Shown here piece after piece: positions 40,639-47,926 of a stretch of 64,000 bases of DNA (position 1 is the first letter of the stretch; every line of letters starts with the position of its first letter). The stretch lies in contig CACYZM010000018.1 of assembly GCA_902778855.1 (NCBI GenBank), positions 1-64,000 of the forward strand, written 5' to 3'. The DNA is from an uncultured Bacteroidia bacterium. Lineage in GTDB: Bacteria > Bacteroidota > Bacteroidia > Bacteroidales > UBA932. The notes beneath the pieces were generated by a model. That model was not told where the DNA came from. It saw nothing but the letters and a program-made list of their open reading frames with translations, and made no database searches. Position numbers and translations under genes: made by a program.

Positions 40639-43587
40639 ATGAAATATCGTTTTTGCAAGGCAGCCTTACTCGTGTTGCTTCTCGTGGGGGCGGCCTTCGG
40701 TGCACAAGCCCAGAATTACAATCTGAAAATCAAACTGGTCGACAAGGGGACGAAGGAACCGGTCGGTTACGCCACGGTGGCGGTCACGCCCGACGGCAAG
40801 ACCGAAGTGCTCAAGTATACCCAGAGCGACGGCAACGGTCTGGCCGAGATCAAAGGTATCCCGGCCGGCAAATACAAGGTTTCCGCCATGCTGATGGGTT
40901 ACGACGACTACACGGAGACGCTCGACATCCGCCAGAACGTCGACCTCGGCACGAAAGAGATGGCCGTCCAGGCCAATTTCCTGGAAGGCGCCACGGTGAC
41001 CGATGTCGGCAACCCCATTACCGTCAAGAAAGATACGATCACCCACAACGTGACCCTGATCAAAACGTCCGACAATGACATGCTCGAGGATCTGCTCAAG
41101 AAACTCCCGGGCGTGGAAGTGTCTTCCGATGGTTCGATCACGGCCAACGGCAAAACCGTCAGCAAGATCAAGGTCGGTGGACGTGAATTCTTCCTGGATG
41201 ATCCTTCCATTGCGAGTAAGAACCTGCCCGCCAATATCATTGAAAAGATCAGCATCGTCGAAGAGAAATCCGAACAAGCCCGCTTTACCGGCATCGATGA
41301 CGGGGAAGAGGAGACGATCCTCGATCTGGGTGTCCGCAAGGGAATGATGAACGGCTGGCTTGGCAATTTCATGGCCGGTGGCGGACATGATATGGTGGAA
41401 CAAGGAGCGGCGCACAACGATTTCCGTTATCAGGGTGCTGCGATGTTGGCCAACTTTAATGAGAAATCACAACTGGCTTTCATCGGCAATGCCAACAATA
41501 CCAATAACCGCGGCTTCAACGATATGGCGGCCAGCGCCATGGGCGGCATGCGCGGCGGCGGCATGCGCGGCGGCATGGGCGGCATGGGCGGCGGCTGGGG
41601 AGGCAACGGCATCGCCAGTTCCTATATGGCCGGTTTCAATGGCGGTTACACCTGGCCGAATAAATCGGAAGTCGTAGGTAACGCTATGTTCAACGGGAAC
41701 GAAAGAGTCGTAGAAGAGAAAAGTTCCAACCAGATCCTGCTGCAGGACAAATCCTGGCAGATTTCCGACGAAGAGGGTTATACCCTGACCAATACGTACG
41801 GTGTGCGCGGCGGTGTCCGCGCCGACTGGAAGATTTCGGATAAGACGTCGATCCTCTTCGAACCCAACTTCAATGTCGGCTGGGGTAATTTTGAGGACAA
41901 AAGCGAATTCGCAAGTTTCCGCCGTTCGGAAAACGATCAGGAGCGCAAGGTCAATGAAGGTAACAGTCTGTCGACCGGTGAGAGCAACAGTCAGCGCGCC
42001 AACGGTCGTATCCTCTGGCGCCAGCGTCTGGGCAAACCGGGTCGGACCCTGTCGCTGAATGCCCGTTATGCATTCAACAATAATGCGATGGAGGGATATA
42101 ACCAGTCGTTGACCCGGACTTTCTCGAATATCGGAAACGACCCCGAAACGAATGAACCGGTCTACTGGACCAATGACAAGGTCATCGACCAGAAGTATTA
42201 TACCAAATCGCAGACGCAGAGCATCAATGGCCGTCTGTCGTATACCGAGCCCCTGGGCAGGAACTTCTATCTGGAGGCCAATTATTCATACAATTATTCG
42301 CGCAGCCTGTCTACCAAGGATACCTACGACAAAGGGACAAGTGGTTACGATGTCATCGTCCCCGACTATAGCAGCAACATCTCCAATGAGGTTCATCGCC
42401 AGAATGCCGGCTTCAACTTCCGCAAACAGGAAGAGAAGTACAATTTCACCCTCGGTGCCAGCATTCAGCCGCAAACCACCCACAACAAGACCGTCAGGGG
42501 CGTCAACTCCCTGGACACGACGCTCAAGGTGCTCAACTGGTCGCCCAACGCCCGCCTGGACATCAATTTCAGCGATTACAAGATGCTGCGCATCAACTAC
42601 CGTGGACAGAGTACGCAGCCCAGCCTGACGCAAATGATGCCTGTACCGGACAACTCGAATCCGCAGCGCGTAACCCTGGGTAATCTGGGCTTGAACCCTT
42701 CATTCTCGCATAATGTCAATATGCGGTACAACTCCACCAATATGAAGAACTATGCTTCTTTCAACGTGAATGCGAACTTCTCGTACCGCACCAACAATAT
42801 CGTCAACGCCACTTGGACCGATGATGCGGGCGTTACTTACACCCTTCCGATCAACAACGATAAGGGTGCCTGGAACGCGGGTACGTTCATCATGTTCAAC
42901 TCGCCGATCGCCAAGAGCAAGTTCTCCATCATGTCGTTTACGAATTCCAACTATTCTACCGGCGTGACCTTGATCGGCAACAAGTCCATCAACCCGGCCG
43001 ATGAGCTTTCGTACCTGGATATGGACAATTATACGCAGAATACCAACCGGACCGTATCGGCCGGCGAGAACCTGCGTCTGGTCTTTCGCGACGACATTTT
43101 CGAAGTCTCGTTGGGTGGCGGTACCCGTTACTCGCAGACCTGGTTTTCCAATGCGACGGACAACCGGCCGGCAACCTGGACCAGCAACGTGCAGGGGAAT
43201 TTCATCGCAAAGGTTCCGAATATCATCAATGTCCAGACCGATGCCCGTTATACCTTCTATAATGGTTACAGCAGCGGCTTCAACACGCCGCGCCTGGTGT
43301 GGAACGCTGAGATCAGCAAACAACTTTTCAAGAATCAGTTTACGCTGGCTGTCAAGGCCTATGACATCCTGAACCAGTCGCGCAACACCTACCGCAGCGA
43401 CCAGGGCAGCAATATCCAGGATGTGCAGAACAACACCCTTGGCCGCTACATCATGGTCAGCCTGACTTACCGCTTCGGCAACTTTGGCGGTCAGCGTGGC
43501 GGCATGCACGGACCTGGCGGCCCCGGTCGTGGTCCCGGTGGTCCTGGACGCGGCCCCGGCGGATGGGGTGGCGGAAGACGCTTCTAG
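40639..43587 (+). CDS. Large outer-membrane beta-barrel protein with CarboxypepD_reg-like domain
   Basis: A 982-aa exported protein. After the signal peptide (to AQAQ) come a carboxypeptidase-regulatory-like domain (about 24-105), a TonB-plug-like region (KDTITHNVTLIKTSDNDMLEDLLKKLPGVEV, GGREFFLDDPSIASKNLP), and a long barrel, as in the OMP_b-brl_3 / TonB-receptor-like families of Bacteroidota. A Gly/Met/Arg-rich insert (GGMRGGGMRGGMGGMGGG) lies near residues 310-330, and the C-terminus is a Gly-Pro-Arg tail ending GGGRRF. No SusD partner is next to it. Its role (transport, secretion or adhesion) is unknown. ATG 40639 begins the signal peptide; upstream in-frame codons are rejected. Confidence 0.85.
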   Translation: MKYRFCKAALLVLLLVGAAFGAQAQNYNLKIKLVDKGTKEPVGYATVAVTPDGKTEVLKYTQSDGNGLAEIKGIPAGKYKVSAMLMGYDDYTETLDIRQNVDLGTKEMAVQANFLEGATVTDVGNPITVKKDTITHNVTLIKTSDNDMLEDLLKKLPGVEVSSDGSITANGKTVSKIKVGGREFFLDDPSIASKNLPANIIEKISIVEEKSEQARFTGIDDGEEETILDLGVRKGMMNGWLGNFMAGGGHDMVEQGAAHNDFRYQGAAMLANFNEKSQLAFIGNANNTNNRGFNDMAASAMGGMRGGGMRGGMGGMGGGWGGNGIASSYMAGFNGGYTWPNKSEVVGNAMFNGNERVVEEKSSNQILLQDKSWQISDEEGYTLTNTYGVRGGVRADWKISDKTSILFEPNFNVGWGNFEDKSEFASFRRSENDQERKVNEGNSLSTGESNSQRANGRILWRQRLGKPGRTLSLNARYAFNNNAMEGYNQSLTRTFSNIGNDPETNEPVYWTNDKVIDQKYYTKSQTQSINGRLSYTEPLGRNFYLEANYSYNYSRSLSTKDTYDKGTSGYDVIVPDYSSNISNEVHRQNAGFNFRKQEEKYNFTLGASIQPQTTHNKTVRGVNSLDTTLKVLNWSPNARLDINFSDYKMLRINYRGQSTQPSLTQMMPVPDNSNPQRVTLGNLGLNPSFSHNVNMRYNSTNMKNYASFNVNANFSYRTNNIVNATWTDDAGVTYTLPINNDKGAWNAGTFIMFNSPIAKSKFSIMSFTNSNYSTGVTLIGNKSINPADELSYLDMDNYTQNTNRTVSAGENLRLVFRDDIFEVSLGGGTRYSQTWFSNATDNRPATWTSNVQGNFIAKVPNIINVQTDARYTFYNGYSSGFNTPRLVWNAEISKQLFKNQFTLAVKAYDILNQSRNTYRSDQGSNIQDVQNNTLGRYIMVSLTYRFGNFGGQRGGMHGPGGPGRGPGGPGRGPGGWGGGRRF

Positions 43588-44651
43588 ATTTCCTCGTCCT
43601 CTTCGAGGACGTTAAAACCGGCATAGCGCCGCCACTTTTCGAGCAGCGCTGCCATATCGGAAGGGATCTCGCTGTCGAGCGAGATCTCTTTCTTTGTGGT
43701 GGGATGGATGAAGCCCAGCGTCTTGGCGTGCAGCGCCTGACGGGGGCAGAGGGCGAAGCAGTTGTCGATGAATTGCTTGTATTTGGTGTAGAGCGTCCCC
43801 TTCAGGATGCGGTCGCCGCCGTAGCGGGCGTCGTTGAAGAGGGGATGACCGATGTGGTTCATATGGACGCGGATCTGGTGGGTGCGTCCGGTCTCCAGCC
43901 GGCATTCGACCAGGGTCACGTAGCCGAAGCGCTCGATCACGCGGAAATGCGTGACGGCGTGCTTGCCCAGCGTCTCGTCGGCGCAGACGCGGAAGCGCAG
44001 CCGGTCGTTGGGATCGCGGCCGATGGGCGCGTCGATGGTGCCTTCGTCCTCGGCGATGTTGCCCCAGACCAGGGCCCAGTAGTGGCGCTCGATGGTGTGG
44101 CGGAAGAACTGGCGGGCCAGGTCGATCTGGGCCGCGTCGGTCTTGGCCACGACCAGCAGGCCGGAGGTGTCCTTGTCGATACGGTGGACCAGCAGCCCGA
44201 GGCGTTCGTCGGTCTCGCCGGGAACGGGTTCCTTGCCCAGGTAATAGGCCAGGGCGTTGACCAGCGTGCCGCTGTAATTGCCGTGGCCCGGGTGGACCAC
44301 GAGGCCGGCGGGCTTGTTGACGACCAGCAGGTCGTCGTCTTCATAGACGATATTGAGCGGGATGGGCTCGGGTTTGATCTCGACGCCCCGCCGCTGGTAG
44401 GGCATCTCGAGCGTGATCACGTCGAGCGGGCGTACTTTGTAGCTTGCCTTGACGACCTGTCCGTTGACGCGGACGTATTCGGCGTCGATGGCCAGCTGGA
44501 CGCGGTGGCGCGACGTGTCCTGGAGATGGTCGGCGAGGTATTTGTCGATGCGCAGCGGGCTCTGGCCGCGGTCGGCCTCCAGCCGGAAATGCTCGAACAT
44601 CTCCTGCTGCTCGTCCTCGGGGAGGAGGTCGTCGCGGGTTTCGTCGCTCAT
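43584..44651 (-). CDS. rluD: 23S rRNA pseudouridine synthase, RluD family
   Basis: A 355-aa enzyme with an N-terminal S4 RNA-binding domain (SPLRIDKYLADHLQDTSRHRVQLAIDAEYVRVNGQ) and the RluA-type catalytic domain (VHRIDKDTSGLLVVAKT, catalytic Asp; GRTHQIRVHMNHIGHPLF). RluD modifies helix 69 of 23S rRNA. It shares four bases with the upstream PASTA gene and overlaps the convergent outer-membrane gene by four bases at its end. Confidence 0.92.
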   Translation of the reverse strand: MSDETRDDLLPEDEQQEMFEHFRLEADRGQSPLRIDKYLADHLQDTSRHRVQLAIDAEYVRVNGQVVKASYKVRPLDVITLEMPYQRRGVEIKPEPIPLNIVYEDDDLLVVNKPAGLVVHPGHGNYSGTLVNALAYYLGKEPVPGETDERLGLLVHRIDKDTSGLLVVAKTDAAQIDLARQFFRHTIERHYWALVWGNIAEDEGTIDAPIGRDPNDRLRFRVCADETLGKHAVTHFRVIERFGYVTLVECRLETGRTHQIRVHMNHIGHPLFNDARYGGDRILKGTLYTKYKQFIDNCFALCPRQALHAKTLGFIHPTTKKEISLDSEIPSDMAALLEKWRRYAGFNVLEEDEEI

Positions 44652-45445
44652 CGTGCGGCGATCTTGGCCTGGCTGGTGGTCAGCTTCAGATGGATGGTGG
44701 CTCCCATGCGCGCGGGCGCGCCGGGACTATAGGCAGGACTCTGCTGATAGACGATGGCGCTCACGGAATCCTGATACGATTCGACGGTTTCGTCGTAAGA
44801 CACGTTGCCCAGGTTCAGGGAGTTCTCGAAGAGGTTGTCGCGGGCGACGGCGAGCGTGTAGCCGATCAGATAAGGGATGAAGGTCTCGTTTTCATCGGGG
44901 GAAAGGCCGAGCAGCAGATCCACGGGCGTTTCCGCTTCCACTTCGGTTCCCGGCGCTACGTAGCGGCCCTTGATGAACTGGTCGAGGACGTTGTTGGTGG
45001 CGATGTCTTCGCGGTAGGCGAGTTTGCCGACCGACAGGCCGCTGGAGAGGATCTCCGTCTTGGCCTGGCGGAGCGAGTAGCCCACCAGGTTGGGCATCTT
45101 GACCATCTTGGTCTGATGGGCGTTGATCGTCAGTTTGATGACGCGGTCTTTCTTGACCTCCTTGCCCGCGGCGGGGTTCTGGGAAAACACGTTTCCTTTT
45201 TCAATCCGTTTCACGTACACGGAGTCGACGACCTCGGTGCGGATGTGGTTGCGTTTGGCCACAATCTTGGCGTCGGCCACCGACAGGCCGGTGAGGTCGG
45301 GTACGATGATGACCTGGTTGTGGCGCGTGATGGCCTTCAGGCCCATTTGGGTGAGCACGAGCAGCACGGCAAAGAAAGCGATTGCCAGCAGAATGTTCCG
45401 GATGATCCAACGCGAGGTCGGTTTATTGTCCTTGTCAACTTCCAT
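44648..45445 (-). CDS. PASTA-domain membrane protein
   Basis: A 265-aa protein with a short cytoplasmic tail, one transmembrane helix (about residues 14-36) and three PASTA domains in the periplasm (starting near VIIVPDLTGLSV, MVKMPNLVGYSL and ETFIPYLIGYTL). PASTA domains bind peptidoglycan fragments or beta-lactams in Ser/Thr kinases and PBPs; no kinase domain is attached here. The pairing with rluD is common in Bacteroidota. A TAACTTTG box lies eight bases before the ATG. Confidence 0.9.
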   Translation of the reverse strand: MEVDKDNKPTSRWIIRNILLAIAFFAVLLVLTQMGLKAITRHNQVIIVPDLTGLSVADAKIVAKRNHIRTEVVDSVYVKRIEKGNVFSQNPAAGKEVKKDRVIKLTINAHQTKMVKMPNLVGYSLRQAKTEILSSGLSVGKLAYREDIATNNVLDQFIKGRYVAPGTEVEAETPVDLLLGLSPDENETFIPYLIGYTLAVARDNLFENSLNLGNVSYDETVESYQDSVSAIVYQQSPAYSPGAPARMGATIHLKLTTSQAKIAAR

Positions 45446-45452
45446 AACAAAG

Positions 45453-45460
45453 CAAAGTTA
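45453..45460 (-). promoter_or_regulatory. Promoter -7 box for PASTA-rluD (TAACTTTG)
   Basis: Minus-strand TAnnTTTG match whose first three bases are the mqnE stop codon. Confidence 0.55.
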
Positions 45461-46516
45461 CGAAATAATCTTGTAAAAACTGTCTCTTTCGACCGCTTTC
45501 CATCCCGCGGCTTCGGCGCGCTGCCGCAATTCCTGCACCGGGAAGGCCGGACGCTGCTCTTCGGCGCCCGCGAGCGAATAGATTCGCGTGGAATCGTTGA
45601 TGGTGCCGTCCAGGTCGTCGGCGCCCCACGCCATGGCTTCGAGTGCGAGGTCCTTGCCGAGCATCGGCCAGTAGGCCTTGATGTGGGGGATGTTGTCGAG
45701 CGCCAGCCGCGCGATGGCGAAAGTCCGGAGCGTCTCTTCGCGGGAGACTTCGCCCAGGCCGGCCAGGGCGTTGTCGCGCGCCCGGAATTTCAGGGGGATG
45801 AAGGCATTGAAGCCGCCCGTCTCGTCCTGCAGTTCGCGCAGGGCGAGCAGGTGGTCGATGCGGTCTTCCCGGCTTTCGAGGTGGCCGAAAAGCATTGTGC
45901 CGTTGGTGGGAATGCCCATCCGGTGGGCGGTGCGGTGGATCTGGAGCCAGCGTTCGCCCGTGCATTTGTCGGGGCAGATCTGCCGGCGGATGTGCGGTGC
46001 GAAGATTTCCGCGCCGCCGCCCGGCATCGTGTCGAGCCCCGCTTCGCGCAGTGCCTGCAGGCAGGCCTCGGTCGAGAGGCCGTTGTAGCGGACCATATCG
46101 TCGATTTCAACGGCCGTGTAGGCCTTGATGGCGATGGGCTTTTCGGGGGTTTCGTGCGCACGGGCGAAGCCCTTGGCCAAGGCGACGATCTGCCGGTAGT
46201 AGTCGAAGGACTGGCCGGGATGCACGCTGCCCACGATGTGGATTTCGGTCATACCGGGCTCGAACTTGGCTTCGCAATAGGGGAGAATGTCATCCAGCGC
46301 CATGCTCCAGGCGCCGGGCTGCGACGCGTCGTCGCGGCGGTAGGAGCAGAAGCGGCAGCGGTGGGCGCAGATGTTGGACGGCTCGATGTGGAAGTTCCGG
46401 TTGTACCAGATGCGGTCGCCGTTCAGGCTTTGGCGCACAAAAGAAGACGCCGCCTGCAGTTCGGGCAGGGGCGCCTCATAAAGATCCGACAGCGCTTTCC
46501 GGGAAAGTCTTACCAA
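45458..46516 (-). CDS. mqnE: Aminodeoxyfutalosine synthase (radical SAM, menaquinone biosynthesis)
   Basis: A 352-aa radical SAM enzyme of the futalosine pathway that condenses 3-(1-carboxyvinyl)oxybenzoate with the 5'-deoxyadenosyl group. The cluster ligands are Cys50, Cys54 and Cys57 in [29 protein letters not shown] and GTMLFGHLE are MqnE/MqnC-type blocks. No ATG is available near the family's usual start; the best start is TTG at 46516, inside the last codons of rpmH. Alternative rarer starts would shorten it a little. Confidence 0.88.
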   Translation of the reverse strand: MVRLSRKALSDLYEAPLPELQAASSFVRQSLNGDRIWYNRNFHIEPSNICAHRCRFCSYRRDDASQPGAWSMALDDILPYCEAKFEPGMTEIHIVGSVHPGQSFDYYRQIVALAKGFARAHETPEKPIAIKAYTAVEIDDMVRYNGLSTEACLQALREAGLDTMPGGGAEIFAPHIRRQICPDKCTGERWLQIHRTAHRMGIPTNGTMLFGHLESREDRIDHLLALRELQDETGGFNAFIPLKFRARDNALAGLGEVSREETLRTFAIARLALDNIPHIKAYWPMLGKDLALEAMAWGADDLDGTINDSTRIYSLAGAEEQRPAFPVQELRQRAEAAGWKAVERDSFYKIIS

Positions 46517-46662
46517 AGATCCTCGGAGCTGACGGTCAGTTTCTTGCGGCCGTGACGACGGCGCGCAGCAAGGACGCGACGTCCATTGGGCGTGGACATT
46601 CTTTCACGGAAACCGTGTTTGTTGCGACGCTTGCGCTGCGAAGGTTGAAAAGTACGTTTCAT
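46510..46662 (-). CDS. rpmH: 50S ribosomal protein L34
   Basis: A 50-aa protein recognised by translation: it starts [20 protein letters not shown], continues with [21 protein letters not shown] and ends LTVSSEDLW. The highly basic composition and the motifs are diagnostic of L34. The stop (46510-46512) overlaps the mqnE TTG start. A TACCTTTG box lies 32 bases upstream. Confidence 0.95.
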   Translation of the reverse strand: MKRTFQPSQRKRRNKHGFRERMSTPNGRRVLAARRRHGRKKLTVSSEDLW

Positions 46663-46694
46663 ATCTCGATATTTTATTTTCGATTTTGGGAACG

Positions 46695-46702
46695 CAAAGG
46701 TA
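46695..46702 (-). promoter_or_regulatory. Promoter -7 box for rpmH-mqnE (TACCTTTG)
   Basis: Minus-strand TAnnTTTG match; drives rpmH with mqnE overlapping behind it. Confidence 0.6.
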
Positions 46703-46728
46703 ATGCTTTTCCGCTAATTTGCAAATTA

Positions 46729-47352
46729 TTATTGCGAGATCATCAGAATTTTTTTCTCTGCAAACCAGGGGTCTTCGAACCAGGTGGAAACCGGGGCCTG
46801 GAAGAGGGTGGCCGGATCGAGGCGGCAGCGGCGCACGCAGGTGTCGATTTCCTCGCCGAGGTCGCCGCCCTTGAGGTAGAACACCGCGTAGCGGAATTTT
46901 CCCCGGACCCAGGGATAGAAGGTGGCCAGGTCGGTGACGGCGCGCGAGACCACGAAGTCGTAGGTCTCGGGCAGCGCTTCCGCCCGGGCGTTCACGCAGG
47001 TGACGTTGCCGAGCTGTAATCCGTCGGCAACAGCCTGTGCCACTTTGACTTTCTTTCCGATTGAATCGCAGAGGGTGAAGCGGACTTCCGGGAACAGCAC
47101 GGCGAGGGGAATGCCGGGAAAACCGCCGCCCGTTCCCACGTCGAGCACCGTGCAGCCGGCCGGGAATTCGATGAGTTTGGCAATGGCCAGCGAGTGCAGG
47201 ATGTGGTGGAGCCGGAACTGCTCCGGTTCCATATCCTTGCGGGAGATGACGTTGATCTGCGCGTTCCACGTGCGGTAGAGTTCCTCCATCGCCGCGAACT
47301 TCGCCAGCTGGTCTTCCGTCATGGCGGGGAAGTATTTAGTCAGCCACGCCAT
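46729..47352 (-). CDS. rsmG: 16S rRNA (guanine527-N7)-methyltransferase RsmG
   Basis: A 207-aa SAM-dependent methyltransferase (GidB). INVISRKDMEPEQFRLHHILHSL is the family opening, VLDVGTGGGFPGIPLAV the SAM-binding loop, and SRAVTDLATFYPW the later block. Standard length. It starts 17 bases inside the end of the sigma-factor gene, which suggests coupled translation. Confidence 0.95.
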   Translation of the reverse strand: MAWLTKYFPAMTEDQLAKFAAMEELYRTWNAQINVISRKDMEPEQFRLHHILHSLAIAKLIEFPAGCTVLDVGTGGGFPGIPLAVLFPEVRFTLCDSIGKKVKVAQAVADGLQLGNVTCVNARAEALPETYDFVVSRAVTDLATFYPWVRGKFRYAVFYLKGGDLGEEIDTCVRRCRLDPATLFQAPVSTWFEDPWFAEKKILMISQ

Positions 47353-47926
47353 CTTCCTTGGATTCCAGATGTTTTTCGAGCTGCTTGCGGGCCCGGTTGA
47401 TCCGTGTCTTGACCGTGCCCAGGGGCAGATTCAGCTCGCGGGCGATGTCTTCGTAGGCGTAGTCCTTGATGAAGCGCAGTTCGGCCACCTGCCGGTAGCT
47501 TTCGCGCAGGCCCTGGATGCCCGAGAGCAGGTTGCTGACCGCCTGGTCGATGATGAATTCCTCTTCCGGGGTCGTGCCCGAGAGGACGTCGAGCGCCTCG
47601 CGCTCCTCGGAGATGGGAACGGAATTGATGGAGGTGCGGCTGCGGCGGATATGGTCGATCGCCTCGTTCTGGGCGATGTTGTAGAGCCAGGTCGAGAAGG
47701 CGTATTGCGCGTTGTAACGGTCAATGTTCATAAAGGCCTTTTCGAAGCTGCGCTGGCAGATGTCTTCGGCATCCTCGACGACCGACACGTATTTCAGGAT
47801 GTGGGACATCAGGGAGCTGCGGTACTTCTCGAGCAGGAGCGCGAAGGCGCCCTGGTCGCGTTGCAGCGCCAGTTCCACCAGGGAGCTGTCGTCCAGTTTA
47901 GTGGGCTTCCCGCCAGTTCTTTCCAT
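47336..47926 (-). CDS. ECF-type RNA polymerase sigma factor (sigma-70 family)
   Basis: A 196-aa sigma factor with region 2 (YRSSLMSHILKYVSVVEDAEDICQRSFEKAF, then STWLYNIAQNEAIDHIRR) and region 4 (YEDIARELNLPLGTVKTRINRARKQLEKH). Many Bacteroidota carry a housekeeping RpoE-like sigma of this length without a neighbouring anti-sigma; none is present here. It overlaps polA by 29 bases upstream and rsmG by 17 bases downstream. Confidence 0.9.
   Translation of the reverse strand: MERTGGKPTKLDDSSLVELALQRDQGAFALLLEKYRSSLMSHILKYVSVVEDAEDICQRSFEKAFMNIDRYNAQYAFSTWLYNIAQNEAIDHIRRSRTSINSVPISEEREALDVLSGTTPEEEFIIDQAVSNLLSGIQGLRESYRQVAELRFIKDYAYEDIARELNLPLGTVKTRINRARKQLEKHLESKEDGVAD

Noticed and set aside
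41531-41605. GGCGGCATGCGC-type direct DNA repeats as a mobile element or variable array
   Set aside because: They encode an in-frame Gly/Met/Arg-rich insert and are explained by coding low complexity.
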